NCBI GenBank assembly: GCA_002323795.1
Contig: DCPZ01000062.1
Span: 1 to 19,253, forward strand
DNA length: 19,253 bases
Origin: Flavobacteriales bacterium UBA1531
Lineage (GTDB): Bacteria; Bacteroidota; Bacteroidia; Flavobacteriales_D; Sanyastnellaceae
Reading direction: 5' to 3'
A model generated the notes under the pieces. The model ran no database searches. It was not told where the DNA came from and saw nothing but the letters and a program-made list of their open reading frames with translations. A program made the position numbers and the translations under genes. Positions 7,960 through 15,583 of this stretch are shown here, piece by piece. The first letter of the stretch is position 1. Each line of letters starts with the position of its first letter.

Positions 7960-7983
7960 CGTTTTTTTCTTTCGGTAAGATTG

Positions 7984-7991
7984 CAAAGCTA
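7984..7991 (-). promoter_or_regulatory. Putative pepD-surE-lpxB promoter -7 box
   Basis: The minus strand reads TAGCTTTG, an exact TAnnTTTG match, 24 bases upstream of the pepD ATG. This would give a leader of about 18-20 bases that is A-rich and lacks a Shine-Dalgarno. No clear TTTG -33 box is found at the usual distance, so support is moderate. Confidence 0.45.
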
Positions 7992-8071
7992 GGAATTAAA
8001 GTAGCGTAGAGCAGACATGGTTCTGCTCACGGGTCACTGCGGATCTGTCTGTCACTGTATGAATCAGTGGT

Positions 8072-8098
8072 AAACACTGTGTTTTGTGAATAAAACAC
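8072..8098. repeat. Alternating inverted-repeat array upstream of parE
   Basis: Three arms alternate: AAACAC (8072-8077), GTGTTTT (8079-8085) and AAAACAC (8092-8098). The middle arm can pair with either outer arm, giving a near-continuous palindrome with a one-base centre on the left or a seven-base-pair stem with a six-base loop on the right. Just upstream, CACTG (8053-8057) and CAGTG (8065-8069) form a further short stem, and GTCACTG occurs twice (8032-8038, 8051-8057). It lies in the 188-base gap between pepD and parE and could be an operator or a switching leader structure. Confidence 0.55.
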
Positions 8099-8133
8099 GG
8101 TTTGAGTGCTGTGTTGGATTCGCCTGTAAACCC

Positions 8134-8141
8134 TAATTTTG
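8134..8141 (+). promoter_or_regulatory. Possible parE promoter -7 box
   Basis: TAATTTTG matches the TAnnTTTG consensus exactly but ends only six bases before the parE ATG at 8148, so the RNA would be leaderless or nearly so. No TTTG -33 box is found at proper spacing. The match may be chance in an A/T-rich gap. Confidence 0.3.
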
Positions 8142-8147
8142 CTGGTC

Positions 8148-9998
8148 ATGGCGAATTCAGTACAGTCATCGTATACGGAGGACAATATCCGTTCACTCGA
8201 TTGGAAAGAACACATCAGGATGCGTCCGGGGATGTACATCGGTAAATTGGGCGATGGACAAGCTGCGGATGACGGGATATACGTTCTTCTTAAAGAAATA
8301 ATCGATAACTGCATCGATGAGCATGCCATGGGGTTTGGCAAATCGGTCAAGATCAACATCAAAGAAGGTGAGGTCAAAATTCGAGATTACGGACGAGGCA
8401 TTCCGCTCGGGAAAGTGGTGGATGTGGTCTCCAAAATCAATACAGGAGGCAAATACGATTCGAGGGCCTTTAAGAAATCTGTTGGACTGAATGGGGTGGG
8501 TGCGAAAGCCGTGAATGCTCTATCCGCTGAATTCATTGTAGAGAGTTACCGGGAGGGAGAGGTCAAGCGAGCCGTTTTCCATCGCGGTGAACTTGTAGAT
8601 GACCCTGATCGGAACAAATCTGAAGAACGAAATGGAACTTTGATTTCGTTTCGTCCCGACCCAGAAGTCTTTAAATCTTTCGGTTACCGCATGGAGCATG
8701 TGGAGCGCCTTCTGTGGAATTACGCGTACTTGAACACATCCTTGGCATTGTACCTCAATGGTGATAAATTCAAAAGTGATTTTGGCCTCAAGGATTTGTT
8801 GGAGAATGACCTTGACAATTCACCTCGCTATCCAATCATCCACCTGGTTGGAGAAGACATTGAGGTAGCGGTTGCCCACACAGATGCCTATGGCGAAGAC
8901 TACCAAAGCTTTGTCAATGGCCAATTCACGCCACAAGGTGGTACGCACCAATCTGCATTTCGCGAAGCTTTTGTTCGAGTGGTTCGAGATTTTTTCGGCA
9001 AGGATTATGATGCGTCAGATATTCGAGGCGGAATTTTGGCGGCTTTTGCAGTTAAAGTGGAGGAACCCGTTTTTGAAAGTCAAACGAAAACAAAATTGGG
9101 CTCCGCTGAAATGGGGCCAGGGCAGCCAACGCTGAAAAGCTTCGTTTATGATTTTCTGAAGCGTGAGCTCGATAATTACCTTCATCGCAATCCGGAATCG
9201 GCGCAGATGTTGCAAGCACGTATTCTGCAGAGTGAACGTGAGCGAAAAGATCTCGCTGGAATTAAGAAGCTGGCTCGTGAGCGTGCCAAAAAGTCAAGCG
9301 TGCACAACAAGAAGTTACGTGATTGTCGTTTGCATTTTGGGGATAAGAAGCAACGCAATGTTGAGTCAACGCTCTTTATCACTGAGGGTGATTCTGCCTC
9401 GGGATCGATCACTAAAGCGCGCGATGTTCAGACCCAGGCTGTTTTTAGCTTGAAGGGAAAGCCTCTCAATTGTTACGGGTTAACGAAAAAGGTTGTTTAC
9501 GAAAACGAGGAGTTCAATTTGTTGCAAGCTGCGCTCAACATAGAAGATGGACTGGATAACTTGCGTTACAACAATGTTGTCATCGCAACAGATGCCGATG
9601 TTGATGGCATGCACATTCGGTTGCTGCTCATTACTTTCTTTCTTCAGTTCTTTCCAGATTTGGTGAAACGCGGTCATTTGTATGTGTTGCAGACACCGCT
9701 TTTTCGCGTTCGCAACAAGAAGGAAACGAAATACTGCTACAGTGAAACGGAGAAGCAGACCGCACTCAGTTCGCTGGGAGCAAAATCAGAAATTACGCGA
9801 TTTAAGGGGTTGGGTGAGATCAGTCCGGATGAATTCCGATTTTTCATTGGAGATGACATCCGACTTGATCCTGTCGTGATTGGAAAGGAGAGCCGAATCA
9901 AAGAAATGATGACGTTTTTCATGGGGAAGAATACCCCTGACCGCCAAAATTTCATCATCGAAAATCTGAGGGTTGAAAAAGACCTGGTTGACCAATGA
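8148..9998 (+). CDS. parE: DNA topoisomerase IV subunit B
   Basis: ParE is the ATPase subunit of topoisomerase IV, the type IIA enzyme that unlinks replicated chromosomes. The 616 residues contain the GHKL ATPase with KEIIDNCIDE (Glu50, Asn54), DYGRGIP (Asp80) and GLNGVGAKAVNAL, then the transducer lysine in SQTKTKLGS. The TOPRIM domain has ITEGDSASG (Glu413), TDADVDG (481-487) and the late RFKGLGEI. The N-terminal LDWKEHIRMRPGMYIGKLGDG and the absence of a GyrB-type insertion distinguish Bacteroidota ParE from GyrB. A TTG three codons upstream is open, but ATG 8148 gives the usual N-terminus. Its stop overlaps the parC start as ATGA, ensuring matched subunit synthesis. Confidence 0.96.
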   Translation: MANSVQSSYTEDNIRSLDWKEHIRMRPGMYIGKLGDGQAADDGIYVLLKEIIDNCIDEHAMGFGKSVKINIKEGEVKIRDYGRGIPLGKVVDVVSKINTGGKYDSRAFKKSVGLNGVGAKAVNALSAEFIVESYREGEVKRAVFHRGELVDDPDRNKSEERNGTLISFRPDPEVFKSFGYRMEHVERLLWNYAYLNTSLALYLNGDKFKSDFGLKDLLENDLDNSPRYPIIHLVGEDIEVAVAHTDAYGEDYQSFVNGQFTPQGGTHQSAFREAFVRVVRDFFGKDYDASDIRGGILAAFAVKVEEPVFESQTKTKLGSAEMGPGQPTLKSFVYDFLKRELDNYLHRNPESAQMLQARILQSERERKDLAGIKKLARERAKKSSVHNKKLRDCRLHFGDKKQRNVESTLFITEGDSASGSITKARDVQTQAVFSLKGKPLNCYGLTKKVVYENEEFNLLQAALNIEDGLDNLRYNNVVIATDADVDGMHIRLLLITFFLQFFPDLVKRGHLYVLQTPLFRVRNKKETKYCYSETEKQTALSSLGAKSEITRFKGLGEISPDEFRFFIGDDIRLDPVVIGKESRIKEMMTFFMGKNTPDRQNFIIENLRVEKDLVDQ

Positions 9999-12799
9999 GC
10001 GAGGAAGAGAAAGATACAAATGAAGAGCTGAACCCCGAGCCTCAAGGTAATGGGACATCACCTGACCCTACGGCAGTTGAAACATCGAATTTGGGCGATT
10101 CAACCAACGATGGAATGGAGCGCGTGATTCAGGTGTCGGGCATGTACAATAACTATTTTCTGGACTATGCCTCTTATGTGATTCTTGAGCGCGCCGTTCC
10201 GCACCAAAATGATGGCTTAAAGCCCGTTCAGCGTCGTATTTTACACAGCTTGAATGAGCTAGATGATGGGCGTTTTCACAAGGTGGCCAACGTCATTGGA
10301 AACACCATGAAATATCACCCGCATGGTGATGCTTCCATTGGAGACGCCATGGTTCAATTGGGACAAAAAGATTTACTCCTCGATTGTCAGGGCAATTGGG
10401 GCAATATTCTAACCGGTGATCGCGCTGCTGCGCCGCGATACATTGAGGTCCGACTTAGCAAATTGGGTAAGGAAATATCGTTCAATTCCAAAACTACGAC
10501 CTGGCTTCAGAGTTATGATGGTCGGAACAAGGAACCCGATGTTCTCCCGGTCAAGTTTCCTTTGTTATTGGCATCAGGTGTCGAAGGAATTGCGGTGGGA
10601 TTGGCGTGCAAGACTTTGCCTCACAACTTTGTTGAACTCATCGATGCGAGCATTTGCGCCCTTCAGGGAAAGGGATTCAAACTTTATCCTGATTTTCCAA
10701 CGGGCGGTACGGCAGATGTTGAAGCTTACAACAATGGATTGCGGGGAGGGAAGGTCCGTGTTCGAGGCCGCATCGAAAAGGCCGACAACAAAACGTTGGT
10801 GATTCGAGAGCTTCCATTCGGAGTGACTACTAGTTCTCTGATTGACAGTATTTTAAAAGCGAACGATAAGGGTAAAATCAAGGTTAAAAAGGTTGAGGAT
10901 AACACAGCGAGCGAGGTTGAAATTGTGGTGCATCTGGCCAATAATGTGAGTCCAGACAAGATGATTGGTGCCTTGTTTGCTTTCACAGACTGCGAAGTGA
11001 CGATTTCACCGAATTCAACGGTCATATTGAATGATAGGCCGCAATTCTTGGGGGTGACAGACCTGCTCAAATTATCTGCAGAAAGAACCAAATCACTCCT
11101 CAAGCTTGAACTCGAAATAGAACTCGGAGAATTACAGGAAAAATGGCATTTCTCTTCCCTCGAAAAAATATTCATTGAAAATCGTGTTTACCGAGACATT
11201 GAAGAGTGTGAGACTTGGGATGAAATTCTGACCGCCATCCATGTTGGATTGAAGCCCCACACGCAGCATTTACTCCGCAGTGTGACGGATGAGGATGTTA
11301 CACGGTTGACTGAAATCAGAATCAAGCGCATTTCGAAATACGATGGTTTCAAGGCGGATCAACTGATTGAGGGACTCGAGGCGGACATAGAGCAAGTGAA
11401 GTTTCACCTGGCGAATTTGACGGACTATGCGGTAGATTGGTTCAGGATGCTCAAAAAGAAGTACGGCAAAGGCCGAGAAAGGAAGACGGAATTGCGCTCC
11501 TTTGAATCGATTACTCGGGCCGATGTTGCGGTCGCAAATGTCAAGCTTTATGTCCAGATGCACGAGGGATTTGTAGGCACAGGAATGAAGCGAGGAGAGG
11601 GAGAATTTTTATGCGATTGCAGTGACATTGATGATATCATTGTGATTCGAAAGGACGGCATTATGCAGGTCAGTAAGGTCAGCCAGAAAGCATTTTTCGG
11701 AAAGGATTTACTGCACGTTGGCATCTGGAAACGAGGCGATGACCGTACGGTTTATAACTGCATCTACTTGGATGGAGCCTCAGGCAGGAGTTTGATCAAG
11801 CGCTTTAGTGTGCCGGCCATCACGCGTGATCGTGAATACAGTCTGACCAAAGGAACCCCCAATTCTCGGATTCTTTATCTTACCGCGAATCCAAATGGCG
11901 AGGCGGAATCCGTGAATATTACCCTGCGTGCAGCAGCTCGACTAAAGAAACTCAAGCTTACGGCATCATTTTCGGAGATTGCCATTCGCGGTCGAGGGGC
12001 GGGAGGAAATCTGCTGACCAAGAATGCCATTCGTAAAATCGAACTGGGAGAGGAAGGGGTTTCGACATTGGGCGCGATGCGCGTCTGGTATGATGAGACG
12101 GTGCGCACCTTGAACGCAGATGGTCGGGGTCGTTTGCTCGGTGAATTCAGAGCGAATGACCGCATCGTGGTCTTCTTATCTTCAGGTGAGTACGCACTAA
12201 CAGGTTTTGACTTGAGTACACGTTTCGATGACAAGATGATTCAACTGGAAAAATGGCATCCCAAGCGACCGGTGACCGCTGTCTACTACGAAGGCGAAAA
12301 GGAGGATTGGTACGTCAAAAGATTCTTACCGGAGTTGACTCAAAAACCATTTTCTTTCATTGGCGATCATGAGCAATCAAGACTGGGTGTCGTTTCTACG
12401 GATCATCATCCAATGGTCCGCATTCGATTCAACCGGCGTTTTAAGGAAACACGAGATAGAGAAGATGAAATCATCGATGCTTGCGATTTCATCGCTGTGA
12501 AGGGCGGACGAGCATTGGGAAATAAACTCAGTGTTCTGCCAGTCACAGAGGTGCTTTTGGAAGAGAAAAATGTCGACCGTGAATCTGAAGCACAGAAGAA
12601 ATGGTTGGAGTCCATCGGCGAATTGCCCTCAAAGCCGATAGCAGCTGAGGGTGAAGGCAAGAAGGAATCGGATGCAATGACAAAAGAGTCTACCGTGAGA
12701 GCAAAGGCTGAAACAGGACCTTTGCAGACAAAGAAGGCTGATGAAAAAGCCAATCAATCAGGAATTGATGATGAAGCCGCCCAGCCTACATTATTTTAA
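9995..12799 (+). CDS. parC: DNA topoisomerase IV subunit A
   Basis: ParC is the DNA-cleaving subunit partnered with ParE. The 934 residues match the Bacteroidota form closely. An acidic, low-complexity N-terminal tail (1-40) precedes the winged-helix domain with LKPVQRRIL (75-83). The quinolone-pocket segment HPHGDASIGD spans 108-117, and the catalytic tyrosine is Tyr149 in DRAAAPRYIEVR. A coiled-coil tower and a C-terminal beta-pinwheel-like domain follow (about 510-870). The last 65 residues are a charged, disordered-looking tail rich in Lys, Glu and Ala that ends in QPTLF, which resembles a sliding-clamp binding motif. The start overlaps the parE stop, and the next gene begins three bases after its stop. 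Confidence 0.95.
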   Translation: MSEEEKDTNEELNPEPQGNGTSPDPTAVETSNLGDSTNDGMERVIQVSGMYNNYFLDYASYVILERAVPHQNDGLKPVQRRILHSLNELDDGRFHKVANVIGNTMKYHPHGDASIGDAMVQLGQKDLLLDCQGNWGNILTGDRAAAPRYIEVRLSKLGKEISFNSKTTTWLQSYDGRNKEPDVLPVKFPLLLASGVEGIAVGLACKTLPHNFVELIDASICALQGKGFKLYPDFPTGGTADVEAYNNGLRGGKVRVRGRIEKADNKTLVIRELPFGVTTSSLIDSILKANDKGKIKVKKVEDNTASEVEIVVHLANNVSPDKMIGALFAFTDCEVTISPNSTVILNDRPQFLGVTDLLKLSAERTKSLLKLELEIELGELQEKWHFSSLEKIFIENRVYRDIEECETWDEILTAIHVGLKPHTQHLLRSVTDEDVTRLTEIRIKRISKYDGFKADQLIEGLEADIEQVKFHLANLTDYAVDWFRMLKKKYGKGRERKTELRSFESITRADVAVANVKLYVQMHEGFVGTGMKRGEGEFLCDCSDIDDIIVIRKDGIMQVSKVSQKAFFGKDLLHVGIWKRGDDRTVYNCIYLDGASGRSLIKRFSVPAITRDREYSLTKGTPNSRILYLTANPNGEAESVNITLRAAARLKKLKLTASFSEIAIRGRGAGGNLLTKNAIRKIELGEEGVSTLGAMRVWYDETVRTLNADGRGRLLGEFRANDRIVVFLSSGEYALTGFDLSTRFDDKMIQLEKWHPKRPVTAVYYEGEKEDWYVKRFLPELTQKPFSFIGDHEQSRLGVVSTDHHPMVRIRFNRRFKETRDREDEIIDACDFIAVKGGRALGNKLSVLPVTEVLLEEKNVDRESEAQKKWLESIGELPSKPIAAEGEGKKESDAMTKESTVRAKAETGPLQTKKADEKANQSGIDDEAAQPTLF

Positions 12800-12802
12800 A
12801 AA

Positions 12803-14251
12803 ATGAGAATCATAGCAGCATTTTTGCTAGTCGCGTGTATTTCATCATGCGGAGTTCCAGCGGCAAACCAGCCCACAGCAATTGCGAAGCAAGTTGGTGG
12901 AGGGAATTCGGAGGATCGGCTTGTTCATCCTGATTGGTCTAAGAACGCGACCATCTATGAATTAAATGTTCGGCAACATACAGCAGCTGGCACATTCAAT
13001 GCGGCTCGAGCTGATCTGCCTCGAATCAAGGAGTTGGGAATCGATATCATCTGGCTTATGCCCATTCATCCCATTGGTGTTGTCAACCGCAAGGGTGGCG
13101 AGAATCAGAATAATTTTTTGGCGGAACCGGGATCCGGGAGTTTGGGAAGTCCATACAGTGCTCAAGATTATTACGAAATAAATCCTGATTTCGGTACGGA
13201 GGAAGACCTTCTGAGTTTTACGGAAACTGCACATGAGTTGGGAATGAAAGTCATTCTTGACTGGGTTGCGAATCACACGGCATTTGATAGCGACTGGACT
13301 AAAAATCACATCGAATATTTCCTGCTTGACGAGGCCGGCAACCTGCAGCCACCTTCAGGCACCGATTGGTGGGACGTTACGCAACTGGATTGGGACAATG
13401 GCGTTAATAAAGGTTTGTACGATGCGATGGCGGACGCACTGGAATTTTGGGTGCGCGACTTTGGAATCGACGGATATCGATGCGACGTGGCTGGCAAGGT
13501 CCCCACGAGCTTTTGGAATAAAGCACGACGGCAATTGGAAAGCGTAAATGCCGATGTGTTTATGCTTGCAGAAGCCGAGGTGTCTGATCACCACATTCGA
13601 GCGTTCGATATGTCCTACGCTTGGGAGATGCACCACATTATGAATGAAGTGGCTCAGGGCAACTGGTCAGTAGATTCAATTCGGCGCGCCGTGCCAGAGC
13701 AGTTGAATCGTTTCGGTGAAGATGCTTATCGGATGATGTTTGTAACCAATCATGATGAAAATTCCTGGAATGGCACCATCACAGAACGCATGGGACAAAA
13801 TGGAGATCCGATGGCCATTTTGGCTGGAACTTTGATGGGCATGCCTCTCATTTATTCAGGCCAGGAATCAGGCTCGACCAAGCGGCTGCGATTTTTTGAA
13901 AAGGACACCGTGGAATGGGGCACGTATCACAAAACCGAGCTCTATCGAACCATCAACCGTTTGCACCACGAAGAAGAGGCACTGTGGAATGGCTCGTTCG
14001 GCGCTCAGCCCGTCTTCTTCAATCTAGATTCTGATCAAGCATTAGCATTTTCACGAAGCAAGGGAAAGAGTGAGGTGGTAGTCGCGGTCAATTTTGGAGA
14101 TATGGATGCGGCGTTCTCAATGGATGTAGAATCGACATCGTTGGAAATGGACACACCCCCACAATGGAATACAGTCTGGGGCGATGTTGAAGCATCAAAT
14201 CTGACTGTCATCCCCCCGCATTCAGCGTCGGTGTGGATCAAATCTAATTGA
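12803..14251 (+). CDS. GH13 alpha-amylase family lipoprotein
   Basis: This 482-residue glycoside hydrolase family 13 protein probably acts on alpha-glucans outside the inner membrane. The signal peptide ends in ISSC, making Cys16 the lipidated residue. A (beta/alpha)8 barrel starts near residue 46. Conserved regions are present: DWVANH (153-158), GYRCDVAG with the nucleophile Asp228, MLAEAE with the acid/base Glu257, and FVTNHDEN with the transition-state Asp318. A small C-terminal beta domain (about 400-482) closes the protein. The exact substrate cannot be read from the sequence. It starts three bases after the parC stop and ends six bases before mgsA, so it is probably cotranscribed with both. 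That is an unusual partner for topoisomerase IV. Confidence 0.92.
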   Translation: MRIIAAFLLVACISSCGVPAANQPTAIAKQVGGGNSEDRLVHPDWSKNATIYELNVRQHTAAGTFNAARADLPRIKELGIDIIWLMPIHPIGVVNRKGGENQNNFLAEPGSGSLGSPYSAQDYYEINPDFGTEEDLLSFTETAHELGMKVILDWVANHTAFDSDWTKNHIEYFLLDEAGNLQPPSGTDWWDVTQLDWDNGVNKGLYDAMADALEFWVRDFGIDGYRCDVAGKVPTSFWNKARRQLESVNADVFMLAEAEVSDHHIRAFDMSYAWEMHHIMNEVAQGNWSVDSIRRAVPEQLNRFGEDAYRMMFVTNHDENSWNGTITERMGQNGDPMAILAGTLMGMPLIYSGQESGSTKRLRFFEKDTVEWGTYHKTELYRTINRLHHEEEALWNGSFGAQPVFFNLDSDQALAFSRSKGKSEVVVAVNFGDMDAAFSMDVESTSLEMDTPPQWNTVWGDVEASNLTVIPPHSASVWIKSN

Positions 14252-14257
14252 ACAACA

Positions 14258-14638
14258 ATGAAGAAGGGAACCATTGCTTTGATTGCGCACGATTCAAAGA
14301 AGGATGAGCTTGTTGAATTTGTTGCTCAGAATCGAGCTTGGTTTATTGGTTTTAGCTTGGTAGGAACGGGAACAACGGGAGGTAGGATAGCGGAACAAGG
14401 CATAGATATCGAGTGCTTGGCAAGTGGTCCACTCGGCGGTGATGCACAGATTGCTGCTCGGATCACCGAAGGCAATGTGCATGCGGTAATTTTTTTCAGA
14501 GACCCTATGGGCAAGCATCCGCACGAACCGGATATCAATATGCTCTTGCGTCAATGTGATGTGCACAACATTCCATTGGCGACGAATCTGGCGACTGCCC
14601 AACTTTTGACGGCCAATCAAGCATTTAAACGTGGATGA
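14258..14638 (+). CDS. mgsA: Methylglyoxal synthase
   Basis: MgsA converts dihydroxyacetone phosphate to methylglyoxal and phosphate, a bypass used when sugar phosphates build up. At 126 residues it is shorter than E. coli MgsA (152) and lacks most of the C-terminal tail. The active site is complete: AHD (His11, Asp12), the phosphate-binding TGTTGG (37-42), SGPLGGDAQ with catalytic Asp62, and HPHEPD with His89 and Asp92, followed by NIPLATNLATA. The active site suggests a working enzyme, although E. coli-type phosphate control by the C-terminus could differ. It lies six bases after the amylase and overlaps prmC by eight bases, so it sits mid-operon. Confidence 0.95.
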   Translation: MKKGTIALIAHDSKKDELVEFVAQNRAWFIGFSLVGTGTTGGRIAEQGIDIECLASGPLGGDAQIAARITEGNVHAVIFFRDPMGKHPHEPDINMLLRQCDVHNIPLATNLATAQLLTANQAFKRG

Positions 14639-15563
14639 TTCAAGGCCAGCATTGGGCGATGTTCCCCGTGGCCAAGGACCATGGCCAGAATCGAACACAT
14701 CTCAAGCAGTTCAGCGTTGGCTTGAGCAACGGTTGACATCATCAAGCTCAAACGATTTCAGAGAGATAAATTCTGTGTGTCGTTTATTGCTTGATGTTGT
14801 TTCTGGGCTTGATCGTGGCGGACGTATATCTGAACGCTGGAAAGCGTCAGAATCTCAGCTGGATAGGTTGAGCGTATTGGCAGATCGTTGGTGCGAAGGC
14901 GAGCCGCTCCAATATATTTTGAAGAAAGTACATTTTATGGGGTTGCAATTGACGGCGGACAATCGGGCACTGATTCCTCGTCCAGAAACCGAAGAATTGG
15001 TGCAAGAGCTTTTGAATCGGGTAGATTTAGATGCCAACTTTTCACATCGTTTTTTGGATATCGGGACAGGATCAGGTTGCATCGCCTTGGCTTGGAAATC
15101 CCGGCGACCTGAGGACTCCGTGAAAGGAATTGATTCGTCCGTAAATGCTCTAGATCAGGCCAAGACCAATTCCGAAACAGTTGGTTTAAGTGTGGAATGG
15201 GTGCTCAAGGATGTTTTTGAAAATTCGATGAACTGGCCTGAACACCCTTTTGATGTTGTTGCTTCAAACCCGCCCTATATACCTAGTTCAGAGAAAAGTA
15301 CAATGGATAGTCGTGTAACGGATCAAGAACCGCAAGATGCATTGTTCGTGTCAGATGAAAATCCATTGGTATTTTATGAGACGATTATCAAAAAATGTGC
15401 TGCTGACAGATGGCTGAAGGGTGGAGGTTTATTGGGCTTCGAATGTCATCGCAACTTTACGCAATCGGTGTGCAATCTATTCGCTGAAGAGCTTTGGGAA
15501 AATGTTGAACGAAGCAAGGACCTTCAAGGGAATTGGCGTATGGTATTCGCGCGCCTGCGCTGA
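14631..15563 (+). CDS. prmC: Release-factor glutamine N5-methyltransferase PrmC
   Basis: PrmC methylates the glutamine of the GGQ loop in peptide release factors RF1 and RF2 using S-adenosylmethionine. The 310 residues show a helical N-terminal domain with GEPLQYI (90-96), the family signature IPRPETEELV (115-124), the SAM-binding IGTGSGCIAL (144-153) and the catalytic NPPY (213-216). The start must be the GTG at 14631, since the next in-frame ATG is near codon 103, inside the conserved region. That start lies within the last codons of mgsA (8-base overlap), so it probably relies on translational coupling. It is the last gene of the plus-strand unit and ends 20 bases from a convergent gene. 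Confidence 0.94.
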   Translation: MDDSRPALGDVPRGQGPWPESNTSQAVQRWLEQRLTSSSSNDFREINSVCRLLLDVVSGLDRGGRISERWKASESQLDRLSVLADRWCEGEPLQYILKKVHFMGLQLTADNRALIPRPETEELVQELLNRVDLDANFSHRFLDIGTGSGCIALAWKSRRPEDSVKGIDSSVNALDQAKTNSETVGLSVEWVLKDVFENSMNWPEHPFDVVASNPPYIPSSEKSTMDSRVTDQEPQDALFVSDENPLVFYETIIKKCAADRWLKGGGLLGFECHRNFTQSVCNLFAEELWENVERSKDLQGNWRMVFARLR

Positions 15564-15583
15564 TTCCAATGGACTTGACTCTG

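Noticed and set aside
7960..7986. TTG start for pepD
   Set aside because: The codon is part of an exact TAnnTTTG box and family homology begins at the ATG at 7959.
8139..8147. Upstream TTG start for parE
   Set aside because: It overlaps the TAATTTTG promoter-like box and adds three residues not expected in the family; ATG 8148 is better.
8027..8377. 116-codon minus-strand open frame
   Set aside because: It runs across the intergenic repeats into conserved parE sequence and has no domain character.
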